A stretch of DNA of 7,947 nucleotides from an uncultured Clostridia bacterium. Its GTDB lineage: Bacteria > Bacillota > Clostridia > Oscillospirales > CAG-272. Shown in pieces: positions 1 to 6,591 of the stretch. Under the pieces are notes generated by a model, which was not told the DNA's origin, made no database searches, and was given only the letters and a program-made list of their open reading frames with translations. The position numbers and the translations under genes were made by a program. Each line of letters opens with the position of its first letter. Positions within the stretch are counted from its first letter, which is position 1. The DNA lies in contig CAJGCM010000100.1 in assembly GCA_904501765.1 (NCBI GenBank), positions 1-7,947 of the forward strand, written 5' to 3'.

Positions 1-342
1 TATGCGATATAAATATTCCTTTTTTTCGACGTCATATCGAGGGTGAAACCTTTCGTCACACTCTTTTGCGAAAATCAAGGACAAATCCTCGGGCAGAAAT
101 CTCGCCACAGCGACAGGCAACTTATCCGCAGGAATTGTTCCGCCCTCGTTTTCCACAGTTATAAAAAACTCGTTTGCGTGTACGCCCGTATCGGTTCTCG
201 AACACCCTGTAACGCTGCAAGGAACGCCGAAGGCTTCTGACAATGCCCGACAAAGCTCTCCCTGAACAGTCCTCTTGTCAGGCTGAACCTGGAAGCCGTG
301 ATACGAGGTTCCAACGTATTTTATTTTAGCAAAATATTTCAT
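1..342 (-). CDS. truA: tRNA pseudouridine(38-40) synthase TruA, N-terminal part (cut by window edge)
   Basis: TruA isomerises uridine to pseudouridine at positions 38-40 in the anticodon arm of many tRNAs. The 114 visible residues begin MKYFAKIKYVGTSYHGFQVQ, the usual N-terminal strand of the family. They contain the active-site block GCSRTDTGVHA at residues 46-56, with D51 as the catalytic aspartate, and the RFHPRYD segment near the edge. The family is about 245 residues long, so roughly half the gene, including the C-terminal domain, lies left of the window. The ATG at 340-342 is the natural family start, although the ribosome binding site before it is weak. It starts 19 nt after the ecfT stop, in the same direction, so it is probably the next gene of the operon. 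The order ecfA-ecfA-ecfT-truA is widespread in Firmicutes, often followed by rplM-rpsI. Recognition is secure. Confidence 0.96.
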   Translation of the reverse strand, partial: MKYFAKIKYVGTSYHGFQVQPDKRTVQGELCRALSEAFGVPCSVTGCSRTDTGVHANEFFITVENEGGTIPADKLPVAVARFLPEDLSLIFAKECDERFHPRYDVEKKEYLYRI

Positions 343-361
343 AAAGCAAAGACACCGTTAA

Positions 362-1222
362 TCATATTTTATAAAACAGGTTTTTATAAAGGTCGCTGTC
401 TAAAGGTAAAAGCTCGGGCAAAAATCCGAGAGCTACTATTGCGCCAACAAATATAAGAGCGGCGAACAGATATACGAAATCGCTGAATCTCATAGACAGT
501 TTAACAAGTTTCGTTCTGTTTTTGTCGCCTCTGTAGCATCTGCACTCCATTGCGGTTGCAAGTTCCTCAGCTCGCTTGAAGGAGGATACGAATAAGGGCA
601 CGAGAATAGGTATAAGGGCTTTTGCTCTCTTTATAATACCGCCGCTTGAAAAATCGGCTCCTCTGGATTTCTGCGCATTCATTATTTTCTCTGTTTCTTC
701 AATAAGAGTCGGAATAAATCTCAAAGCTATTGTCATCATCATCGCAAACATATGCACTGGCACCTTTATAAGCTTCAAGGGTGATAAAAGGCTTTCAATA
801 CCGTCCGTCAATGATATAGGCGATGTCGTATATGTCAGCAGCACGCTGGTTCCTATTATGAGAAGGGTAACCCTCAGCGCCATAAAGACAGCTCTTACAA
901 TTCCCACCTCGTAAATTTTTATAAAACCAAAGGAAACCAGAGGGTCGCCTTCGCCTGTGGTGAGAAATATATTTATCAGTGCGGTTATGATTAGCACTAA
1001 AACGATAGGCTTAATGCTTTTAAGAATAACATTAAAGGAAATTCCGCTTATTGCTACAAGGGTTACGGTCAGAGCGGTTAGAAGTATAAATCCTGCCGCT
1101 GTATTTGTTAAGAAAACCGCAACTATAAAAATTATAGCAAGTAAAATTTTCGTTCTTGGGTCAAGCTTGTGTATGGAGGATTTTCCGGGGAAAAACTGAC
1201 CGAGGGTTATATCCGAAATCAT
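362..1222 (-). CDS. ecfT: Energy-coupling factor transporter transmembrane protein EcfT
   Basis: EcfT is the membrane scaffold of group II ECF vitamin transporters. It joins the two cytoplasmic ATPases EcfA1 and EcfA2 to exchangeable substrate-binding S-components. The 286 residues begin with a short cytoplasmic stretch containing KLDPRTK (19-25). Hydrophobic segments follow at about 25-40, 43-60, 70-87, 108-131 and 248-267, with another apolar stretch near 155-170. The two coupling-helix signatures are present: AQKSRG at 183-188 and AMECRCYRG at 224-232. These 'ARG' motifs dock into the ATPases. Length is slightly above the usual 265 or so. The start codon sits inside an ATGA that overlaps the ecfA2 stop by 4 nt, and GGGAGGG lies 8 nt upstream within ecfA2, so translation is probably coupled. 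No S-component gene is visible, as expected for a shared module. Confidence 0.95.
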   Translation of the reverse strand: MISDITLGQFFPGKSSIHKLDPRTKILLAIIFIVAVFLTNTAAGFILLTALTVTLVAISGISFNVILKSIKPIVLVLIITALINIFLTTGEGDPLVSFGFIKIYEVGIVRAVFMALRVTLLIIGTSVLLTYTTSPISLTDGIESLLSPLKLIKVPVHMFAMMMTIALRFIPTLIEETEKIMNAQKSRGADFSSGGIIKRAKALIPILVPLFVSSFKRAEELATAMECRCYRGDKNRTKLVKLSMRFSDFVYLFAALIFVGAIVALGFLPELLPLDSDLYKNLFYKI

Positions 1223-2079
1223 AGGTCACGCCCTCCCAAAAGCCTGAGTATTGCCTCCTTGACACCTTCAACGGTGTATAGAGTTCCCTCCAAAGGCATC
1301 CCCATTTCTTTCAGCTTTGCAGCGATTTTAGAAACCTCGGGGATGTTAAGTCCGATGCTTTTTAGTTCTTCTGCCCTGTTGAATATTTCTTCAACAGTAC
1401 CGGTTCTGTAAACTCCCGCATCGTTCATAACCACTACATTATCGCAATAATGAGCCATATCCTCCATAGAATGGCTGACAAGTATCAACGTGATTCCTGT
1501 TTGTCTTACGTATTCACAAAGCCCACCGAGAATTTCTCTTCTCCCTTTAGGGTCAAGACCTGCCGCCGGCTCGTCAAGCACGAGAACCTCTGGCCGCATA
1601 GCAAGAATTCCTGCAATAGCAACCCTTCTCTTCTGACCGCCAGACAGCTCGAAGGGAGATTTTGAAAGCATTTCCTCGTCAATACCTGTAAAGGCTGCGG
1701 CTTCCGCAACCCTTGCGTCAATTTCTTCCTTTGACAGTCCTTGGTTTTTAGGACCGAAAGCAATATCCTCTCTTACAGTTTCGTCAAAGAGCTGGTATTC
1801 GGGATACTGCATAACAAGCCCGACCTTGAATCTTATTTTTGAGATTTGGGACGGCTTTGCCCAAATATCTTCACCGTCTAACAGCACCTGTCCTTCGGTA
1901 GGCTTATTGAGTCCGTTAAGAAGATTTACGAGAGTTGATTTTCCCGAGCCTGTGTGTCCTATAAGCCCTGTAATCTTTCCATTTTCGAAGCCTACGGAAA
2001 CATTGTCCAGAGCAAGACGCTCAAAAGGAGTCCCCTTGCTGTAAAGGAAGGATACGTTTTTAATTTCAAGCTTATACAT
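1219..2079 (-). CDS. ecfA2: Energy-coupling factor transporter ATP-binding protein EcfA2
   Basis: This is one of the two ABC ATPases that power ECF-type vitamin import from the cytoplasmic face of EcfT. The 286-residue protein shows all ABC motifs: Walker A GHTGSGKST (41-49), Q-loop Q91 in VMQYPEYQLF, signature LSGGQ (145-149), Walker B ending VLVLDEP with D169 and catalytic E170, D-loop GLDP (174-177) and H-loop H203. QYPEYQLF after the Q-loop is typical of EcfA2 rather than EcfA1. I chose the ATG at 2077-2079 because GGGAGG lies just upstream and MYKLEIKNVSF is the normal family start. A longer reading from 2133 would add 18 non-homologous residues buried in ecfA1. The gene overlaps the ecfA1 end by 8 nt and ecfT by 4 nt, which suggests translational coupling and matched subunit amounts. 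Confidence 0.95.
   Translation of the reverse strand: MYKLEIKNVSFLYSKGTPFERLALDNVSVGFENGKITGLIGHTGSGKSTLVNLLNGLNKPTEGQVLLDGEDIWAKPSQISKIRFKVGLVMQYPEYQLFDETVREDIAFGPKNQGLSKEEIDARVAEAAAFTGIDEEMLSKSPFELSGGQKRRVAIAGILAMRPEVLVLDEPAAGLDPKGRREILGGLCEYVRQTGITLILVSHSMEDMAHYCDNVVVMNDAGVYRTGTVEEIFNRAEELKSIGLNIPEVSKIAAKLKEMGMPLEGTLYTVEGVKEAILRLLGGRDL
1231..1237 (-). promoter_or_regulatory. Ribosome binding site of ecfT inside the ecfA2 3' end
   Basis: On the minus strand GGGAGGG sits 8 nt before the ecfT ATG and within the final codons of ecfA2. Together with the 4-nt ATGA overlap it points to translational coupling. Confidence 0.82.
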
Positions 2080-2962
2080 AAGTCCCTCCCTTTTCATACA
2101 AGGAATAAATCGCCTCAGCACATTCCTCCACATTTATAAGGTCGCACGGCAGCTTTATTCCCGATTTTATAAGGGAATATATAAGCTCTGTACCCTGGGG
2201 AGATTCAAGCCCTATGCTATGGAGCAGGTCAACCTTAGAAAAAATCTCCTTCGGCGCACCGTCAAGAATTATCTCTCCATCGTTTATAACGATAACCCTG
2301 TCCGCTCTTGCGGCTTCCTCCATATAGTGAGTAATATTGAGAACCGTAATTCCCGACTCACGGTTTAATTTTTCCATAATTTCAAGCACGTCGCTTCTAC
2401 CTATCGGGTCAAGCATAGCGGTAGATTCGTCGAAAATAATCACGTCGGGCTTCATAGCTATAATTCCCGCTATAGCAACCCTCTGCTTCTGTCCGCCGGA
2501 CAGCTTATGTGGCGCATTGGCGGAAAACTCCGTCATTCCTACAAGCTCAAGCGCCTCGTCAACACGCACTCTTATTTCTTCTCTCGGCAGCCCGAGATTT
2601 TCGGGACCAAATGCCACGTCCTCTTCAACAACCGTTGCAACAAGCTGATTGTCCGGATTCTGGAAAACCATTCCAACCTTTCGGTGAACGTCAAAAATCT
2701 CGTCCTCTGTAAGGTCTTCACGTGTGATATCGCTACCGTCTATATAAACGTTTCCGACGGTAGGGATAAGAATCATATTGAGCAGCTTGGCGAGAGTAGA
2801 TTTTCCTGAGCCGTTGTGACCGAGAACTGCAATATATGCACCTCTCTCTATATCCAGAGAAACGTTCCTCAAGGCAGGTATAGCGCCATCGGATTTTTTG
2901 TTGTCGCTGTCGTCTGAATACACAAACCCTAAGCCGTCTGTTTTTATAATAACATCACTCAT
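2072..2962 (-). CDS. ecfA1: Energy-coupling factor transporter ATP-binding protein EcfA1
   Basis: This is the second ATPase of the ECF module, pairing with EcfA2 as a heterodimer under EcfT. The 296 residues carry Walker A GHNGSGKST (48-56), Q-loop Q101 in MVFQNPDNQ, VAFGPENLG (116-124), signature LSGGQKQR (154-161), Walker B VIIFDES with D178 and catalytic E179, D-loop MLDP (183-186) and H-loop H212. FQNPDNQ and the MLDPIGR stretch are EcfA1 hallmarks; the more common DEATSMLD reads DESTAMLD here. The N-terminal nucleotide-stacking region carries a charged loop, roughly residues 16-27 (DDSDNKKSDG), somewhat longer than in many relatives. The ATG follows AGCAGGAA at a suitable distance. The gene lies 15 nt after the methyltransferase stop and runs 8 nt into ecfA2. 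Confidence 0.95.
   Translation of the reverse strand: MSDVIIKTDGLGFVYSDDSDNKKSDGAIPALRNVSLDIERGAYIAVLGHNGSGKSTLAKLLNMILIPTVGNVYIDGSDITREDLTEDEIFDVHRKVGMVFQNPDNQLVATVVEEDVAFGPENLGLPREEIRVRVDEALELVGMTEFSANAPHKLSGGQKQRVAIAGIIAMKPDVIIFDESTAMLDPIGRSDVLEIMEKLNRESGITVLNITHYMEEAARADRVIVINDGEIILDGAPKEIFSKVDLLHSIGLESPQGTELIYSLIKSGIKLPCDLINVEECAEAIYSLYEKGGTYV
2085..2090 (-). promoter_or_regulatory. Ribosome binding site of ecfA2 (decides the start)
   Basis: On the minus strand GGGAGG sits 5 nt before the ATG at 2077-2079, inside the last codons of ecfA1. It supports the short ecfA2 start over the in-frame ATG at 2131-2133. Confidence 0.85.
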
Positions 2963-2977
2963 CTTAAAAATTTCCTG

Positions 2978-3847
2978 CTATTTATTTTGAAAAACAACTC
3001 TTACGCTTGAGCCGCAAGGAAGATTAAGCCCTGAATCCTTAACGGGCAACCCAAGCTCGTCAGCCTCGCAAATGCCCTTTCTTCCGCCAAGCAATCTTAA
3101 AGTTGCTATGTATTTCATTGTAGATGCGGAAAGCCCTGTGGTATAGGAATTAAGAAGAAAGAAAAGCGGATTGTCCGAAAGTACGCCTGTGACGAGCTTT
3201 ACGAAATCGTCTATATTCTCCTCTATTTTCCATACCTCGCCCGTTGGGCCTCTACCGTATGAGGGTGGGTCCATAATAATTCCGTCGTACTTATTTCCAC
3301 GGCGAATTTCCCGTTCTACAAATTTCTTACAATCGTCAACGATATAACGAATTGGTGCATTGGAAAGCCCCGAGAGCCTTGCGTTCTCCTTCGCTGCCGC
3401 CACCATGCCTCGTGAAGCGTCAACGTGACACACGGAGGCTCCTGCTGCAGCTGCCGCAACGGTAGCTCCGCCTGTATAAGCAAAGAGGTTTAGTACCTTA
3501 ACAGGTCTTTTTTCATTCTTTATCAGCTCAGAAAACCAATCCCAGTTAGCCGCCTGCTCAGGGAAGAGTCCTGTATGCTTAAATCCCATGGGCTTTATGT
3601 TAAAGGTCAACTCTCTGTATGAAATATTCCACGCCTCAGGAAGCTTGTTTTCGCACCAGGCGCCCCCACCAGACTTGCTTCTTTTATAACTTGCATCTGC
3701 GCTTCTCCACAGCGGATTTTTCTTCTCGCTCTTCCAAATTACCTGCGGATCGGGACGTATAAGACTGTATTTTCCCCAAAGCTCAAGCTTCTCTCCAGAG
3801 GAGGTATCAAGTATTGTATAATCTTCCCATTTATCTGCAATCCACAT
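2978..3847 (-). CDS. Class I SAM-dependent methyltransferase, RlmI/RlmK-like (target unknown)
   Basis: This is a Rossmann-fold methyltransferase of 289 residues. The N-terminal ~100 residues are Trp-rich and contain GGGAW (60-64) and FKHTGLFPEQ (89-98), which resembles the entry to the catalytic domain of 23S rRNA methyltransferases such as RlmI and RlmK. SAM-binding motif I is VLNLFAYTGGAT (118-129). The acidic residue that would contact the ribose is D143 in HVDAS, and motif IV is DPPSYGRG (193-200). A conserved-looking LPCGSSVR lies near the C terminus with C278. It lacks the ~70-residue PUA domain expected in full RlmI, which is nearer 390 residues, so it should not be named RlmI. An RNA substrate is an inference from family resemblance only. 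The ATG follows AGGA at about 8 nt, and the gene lies 9 nt after ruvC and 15 nt before ecfA1, so it is an operon member. Confidence 0.85.
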   Translation of the reverse strand: MWIADKWEDYTILDTSSGEKLELWGKYSLIRPDPQVIWKSEKKNPLWRSADASYKRSKSGGGAWCENKLPEAWNISYRELTFNIKPMGFKHTGLFPEQAANWDWFSELIKNEKRPVKVLNLFAYTGGATVAAAAAGASVCHVDASRGMVAAAKENARLSGLSNAPIRYIVDDCKKFVEREIRRGNKYDGIIMDPPSYGRGPTGEVWKIEENIDDFVKLVTGVLSDNPLFFLLNSYTTGLSASTMKYIATLRLLGGRKGICEADELGLPVKDSGLNLPCGSSVRVVFQNK

Positions 3848-3856
3848 AATTTCGTC

Positions 3857-4357
3857 CTATCTTTGATTGAAATATTTACCTATTGCCGACCCTGCACACT
3901 GCGAGTGACAAAGAGCTATCGCAACAGCATCCGCTGTATCATCAGGTTTTGGAGGAGCTTTAAGCTTAAGAATTGATGTTACCATCGCTATAACTTGGTG
4001 CTTCTCCGCCTTACCGTATCCCACTACAGCCTGCTTTACCTGAAGAGGTGTATATTCGCTTATCTTCACACCATGCTTGTAGGCGGCGCACAGAATAACG
4101 CCTCTCGCCTCGGCAACGGCAATTCCCGTAGTGATATTAGTATTGAAGAACAGCTCCTCAATCGCCATTTCGTCCGGCTTATATTTTTCAATTATCTCCT
4201 CGATATCGCACTGAATCGTATAAAGACGTGATTCTATATCTGTATGAGCAGGAGTTCTTATTGCGCCGAATGCGATGGGGCGCACTCTTCCACCTGCGCT
4301 TTCTATAACCGCCCAGCCGACTATTGCAAAGCCGGGGTCAATACCAAGTATTATCAC
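3857..4357 (-). CDS. ruvC: Crossover junction endodeoxyribonuclease RuvC
   Basis: RuvC is a homodimeric RNase H-fold nuclease that resolves Holliday junctions made by recombination, working with RuvAB. The 166 residues match the family length. The four acidic residues expected at the two-metal active site are visible: D7 in GIDPGF, E67 in MAIEELFF, and D140 and D143 in DDTADAVAIA. The VKQAVVGYGKAEK segment (107-119) corresponds to the conserved DNA-contact region. The start is a GTG at 4355-4357 with AAGGAG 7 nt upstream; no ATG gives a complete D7 motif. It is the first gene of the minus-strand operon and follows a strong promoter at 4401-4429. It is transcribed away from ruvA and ruvB, whereas many bacteria keep ruvC just upstream of ruvAB in the same direction. 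Confidence 0.96.
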   Translation of the reverse strand: MIILGIDPGFAIVGWAVIESAGGRVRPIAFGAIRTPAHTDIESRLYTIQCDIEEIIEKYKPDEMAIEELFFNTNITTGIAVAEARGVILCAAYKHGVKISEYTPLQVKQAVVGYGKAEKHQVIAMVTSILKLKAPPKPDDTADAVAIALCHSQCAGSAIGKYFNQR

Positions 4358-4364
4358 AACAGGA

Positions 4365-4370
4365 CTCCTT
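4365..4370 (-). promoter_or_regulatory. Ribosome binding site for the GTG start of ruvC
   Basis: On the minus strand AAGGAG lies 7 nt before the GTG at 4355-4357. This strong site is the main support for a non-ATG start. Confidence 0.85.
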
Positions 4371-4400
4371 TCACAAAATTACATATCAAATCAATTTTAT

Positions 4401-4429
4401 ATTGTACCACAAGAATTTAAAATAGTCAA
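4401..4429 (-). promoter_or_regulatory. Sigma-A promoter of the ruvC-ecf-truA operon
   Basis: Read on the minus strand: -35 TTGACT (4424-4429), exactly 17 nt of spacer, then -10 TACAAT (4401-4406) preceded by TGG, an extended -10. Transcription would begin near 4394, giving a leader of about 37 nt before ruvC. No other minus-strand gap down to truA is wide enough to need a separate promoter, so this probably drives all six genes. Confidence 0.85.
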
Positions 4430-4470
4430 TTATATTATTTTAAACATTTTCATTTAATTCGGATTTGTCC

Positions 4471-4499
4471 TTTACTTTTTTCGAATAATATGGTATAAT
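4471..4499 (+). promoter_or_regulatory. Sigma-A promoter of the DUF951-ruvA-ruvB operon
   Basis: The -35 TTTACT (4471-4476), 17-nt spacer and perfect -10 TATAAT (4494-4499) preceded by TGG give a strong extended -10 promoter. The predicted start near 4506 leaves a leader of about 114 nt before the DUF951 gene. It points away from the ruvC promoter, with 41 bp between the two -35 boxes. Confidence 0.85.
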
Positions 4500-4511
4500 G
4501 GGTTAAAAATC

Positions 4512-4524
4512 ACGAAGTTTTCGT
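4512..4524 (+). promoter_or_regulatory. Short palindrome just downstream of the ruvAB operon transcription start
   Basis: ACGAA and TTCGT flank a 3-nt centre (gtt) in a perfect 5+5 inverted repeat, about 6 nt downstream of the predicted transcription start. Its position suits an operator. It does not match the Bacillus-type LexA box (CGAAC-N4-GTTCG), so no regulator is assigned and chance remains possible. Confidence 0.3.
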
Positions 4525-4608
4525 TAAGGATAGCTGATATCTGCTCGTCTTTTCTTCTTTTGGACTTGCTTTCGGCTCGACTTTAAAGGCAAAGCTTTGT
4601 TATGTGCC

Positions 4609-4612
4609 GAGG
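4609..4612 (+). promoter_or_regulatory. Ribosome binding site deciding the DUF951 start
   Basis: GAGG lies 7 nt before the ATG at 4620-4622. The in-frame ATG at 4602-4604 has no comparable site, and this GAGG would lie inside its coding region. Confidence 0.75.
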
Positions 4613-4619
4613 ATTTTAT

Positions 4620-4811
4620 ATGAATTTTCCTAAATTTGAGGTCGGCAGCCTTTTGGTGATGAAAAAACGCCACCCATGCGGCAATGAAACCTTCAAGGTT
4701 ATGCGCACGGGGAGCGACGTAAGAATTGAATGCACAGGCTGCGGAAGAGATCTTACTCTACCACGAGAAAAATTAGAAAAATCTGTCAAAAAAGTAGTGA
4801 ACGGCAATTAA
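4620..4811 (+). CDS. DUF951 family small protein
   Basis: This 63-residue basic protein matches the DUF951 pattern common in Firmicutes: VGSLLVMKKRHPCG at the start, a middle RTGSDVRIECTGCG, and LPREKLEKSVKK near the end. H18, C20, C38 and C41 form a set that could hold one zinc ion, and the overall look is a small beta-rich nucleic-acid-binding fold; both points are inference and the family function is not established. The ATG at 4620 is preferred over 4602 because GAGG precedes it at 7 nt and MNFPKFEVGSLL resembles the family start. It is the first gene after the strong plus-strand promoter and lies 22 nt before ruvA, so it is almost certainly co-transcribed with ruvAB. Confidence 0.88.
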   Translation: MNFPKFEVGSLLVMKKRHPCGNETFKVMRTGSDVRIECTGCGRDLTLPREKLEKSVKKVVNGN

Positions 4812-4833
4812 ATTTTCCGAAAGAGGTTAAAAA

Positions 4834-5451
4834 ATGTTTTATTATTTGAGCGGTGAGGTTGCATATAAAGATTTGAACACCTGCGTTATAGACTGCGGCG
4901 GTGTTGGATATAAGCTTACAATCAGCCAGATAACCTCCGAGGCGCTTGCCTCCTCGGTAGGCAAAAAGGTAAAATTGTTCACTTATCTTGCGGTAAGGGA
5001 GGACGGCGTGGAGCTTTTCGGTTTCGGCTCAAACGACGAGCGCTCCTGCTTTAACCGACTTACTACCGTAAGCGGAGTAGGCCCGAAGGTTGCAATAGGT
5101 ATTTTATCCGCTCTTACACCCGATCAGCTTATAACCGCTATCGTATCCGAGGACACCAAGGCTATTGCAAAGGCTCCCGGCGTCGGTGCAAAGACAGCCG
5201 CAAGAATAGTCCTGGAATTAAGAGATAAAATTGGAAAGGACGTGTCCCTCCCCTCAGCGGATACTCTTAATGCTAATTCAGCTACGCAAAGCTCGGTTTC
5301 CTCAAATAAAAACCTCTCCGAAGCAGCTGAGGCACTTGCGGTGCTCGGTTACGACAAAAACAGTATTCTTACAGCTCTTAAGGGTATAGATACGAGCAAG
5401 GGCGACGTTGGCGAAATTATAAGACTTGCCCTCAATAAATTATCTCGTTAA
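4834..5451 (+). CDS. ruvA: Holliday junction branch migration protein RuvA
   Basis: RuvA tetramers bind the four-way junction and load RuvB motors on opposite arms. The 205 residues show the full three-domain order. An OB-fold domain occupies about 1-63, ending in REDGVELFGF with E56 and D57 as the acidic pin that holds the junction centre open. Two helix-hairpin-helix motifs follow at about 76-91 (VSGVGPKVA) and 111-128 (APGVGAKTAARI). A Ser/Asn-rich flexible linker covers about 137-160, and the C-terminal domain III (161-205, with EALAVLGYD) binds RuvB. The ATG at 4834 has AGAGG 7 nt upstream. It follows DUF951 by 22 nt and precedes ruvB by 17 nt. Confidence 0.97.
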   Translation: MFYYLSGEVAYKDLNTCVIDCGGVGYKLTISQITSEALASSVGKKVKLFTYLAVREDGVELFGFGSNDERSCFNRLTTVSGVGPKVAIGILSALTPDQLITAIVSEDTKAIAKAPGVGAKTAARIVLELRDKIGKDVSLPSADTLNANSATQSSVSSNKNLSEAAEALAVLGYDKNSILTALKGIDTSKGDVGEIIRLALNKLSR

Positions 5452-5468
5452 AGGACGGAATAATCTTT

Positions 5469-6500
5469 ATGGTAGAAGAAGTTAATGAATTTGATTTTGA
5501 AAACAGATTTGTTTCCGGCGAATATAATTCAGAAGCTGATTATGAGGTAGAAAATTCCCTTCGCCCCAAGGTGCTTACCGAATATATAGGTCAAAGCAAA
5601 GCTAAATCAAATCTTGAAATATACATACAAAGCGCAAAAAAGCGCTCCGAGCCTCTTGACCACGTACTGCTTTACGGCCCTCCCGGCTTGGGAAAAACCA
5701 CGCTTGCGGGAATTATCGCCTCTGAGATGGGCGTGAATATAAGAACCACCTCAGGTCCTGCCATTGAGAAGCAGGGTGACCTTGCGGCAATTCTTACAAA
5801 TCTTGGTGAGGGGGACGTGCTCTTCATAGACGAGATACACCGCTTATCAAAGGCTGTGGAGGAAATCCTTTACCCCGCTATGGAGGACTACGCCCTTGAC
5901 ATAATAATCGGTAAGGGTCCCAGCGCCCGTTCGATACGCTTACCTATCCCGAAATTCACTCTAATCGGCGCAACAACCAGAGCAGGTCAGCTGACCACTC
6001 CATTGCGTGACAGATTCGGGGTTCTCTTAAAGCTTGAGCTTTACACTCCCGAAGAGCTTGGCGACATAGTTAAGCGCTCTGCGGGTATTTTGAATATTGA
6101 TATAACAGACGACGGGGCTAAGGGAATTGCCGCACGTTCAAGGGGAACGCCCAGAATTGCTAACAGACTCCTTAAGCGTGTAAGAGATTTTGCCCTGGTT
6201 AAGGGCGACGGAGTTATTACATCGGAAATTGCAAAATACGCCCTTGAAGCTCTTGAAATAGACGAATTAGGTCTTGATAACGTTGACCGACGCATGCTGG
6301 AGGCCATAATAAAATTCTATGGCGGAGGTCCTGTCGGACTCGATACGCTTTCCGCAACAATTGGCGAGGAGGCAATAACCATAGAGGACGTTTACGAGCC
6401 TTACCTTATGCAAATAGGTTTCCTATCAAGAACTCCTCGCGGAAGATGTGCGACAAGACTTGCATACGACCATCTCGGCATACCTTTCATACAGCAGTAA
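5469..6500 (+). CDS. ruvB: Holliday junction branch migration DNA helicase RuvB
   Basis: RuvB is the hexameric AAA+ ATPase that pumps DNA through the RuvA-bound junction. The 343 residues carry Walker A GPPGLGKTT (70-78), Walker B LFIDEIH (118-124, with D121 and E122), sensor 1 GATTRAG (167-173), the arginine-finger region PLRDRFG (178-184, probable finger R180), sensor 2 GTPRIANR (226-233, R229), and a C-terminal winged helix ending FLSRTPRGR (318-326), the DNA-contact segment. The first ~28 residues are acidic and variable, as in many relatives. GGA elements lie about 9 and 13 nt before the ATG, a slightly loose ribosome binding site, but the start gives the right family length. It is the last gene of its operon, with a terminator at 6541-6584. 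Confidence 0.97.
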   Translation: MVEEVNEFDFENRFVSGEYNSEADYEVENSLRPKVLTEYIGQSKAKSNLEIYIQSAKKRSEPLDHVLLYGPPGLGKTTLAGIIASEMGVNIRTTSGPAIEKQGDLAAILTNLGEGDVLFIDEIHRLSKAVEEILYPAMEDYALDIIIGKGPSARSIRLPIPKFTLIGATTRAGQLTTPLRDRFGVLLKLELYTPEELGDIVKRSAGILNIDITDDGAKGIAARSRGTPRIANRLLKRVRDFALVKGDGVITSEIAKYALEALEIDELGLDNVDRRMLEAIIKFYGGGPVGLDTLSATIGEEAITIEDVYEPYLMQIGFLSRTPRGRCATRLAYDHLGIPFIQQ

Positions 6501-6540
6501 CAAATTACAAGCACTTAATCAAACCCCAAGCACAACAGAA

Positions 6541-6584
6541 AACGACGAAACTGCCACAGTTTATCATGCAGTTTCGTCGTTTTT
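6541..6584. terminator. Bidirectional intrinsic terminator between ruvB and rpe
   Basis: A perfect 14-bp inverted repeat (6541-6554 with 6568-6581) encloses a 13-nt loop. On the plus strand a run of five T (6580-6584) follows. On the minus strand the complement gives a run of four T on the other side. It therefore can stop both the ruvB transcript and the convergent rpe transcript; its right arm ends 10 nt from the rpe stop. Confidence 0.88.
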
Positions 6585-6591
6585 ATGTATT

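Noticed and set aside
576..1411. Several plus-strand reading frames of 80-112 codons opposite ecfT and ecfA2
   Set aside because: They are antisense shadows of well-supported genes, with no family motifs and no spacing or ribosome binding sites of their own.
2080..2133. Longer ecfA2 start adding 18 residues
   Set aside because: The added residues are not ABC-like and lie wholly within ecfA1, while GGGAGG directly precedes the internal ATG at 2077-2079.
4480..4485. TTCGAA palindrome in the plus-strand promoter spacer
   Set aside because: A six-base palindrome in AT-rich sequence is expected by chance.
4512..4524. LexA/SOS box calling for the CGAA...TTCG palindrome
   Set aside because: It lacks the GAAC-N4-GTTC core and spacing, so I kept it only as an unassigned palindrome.
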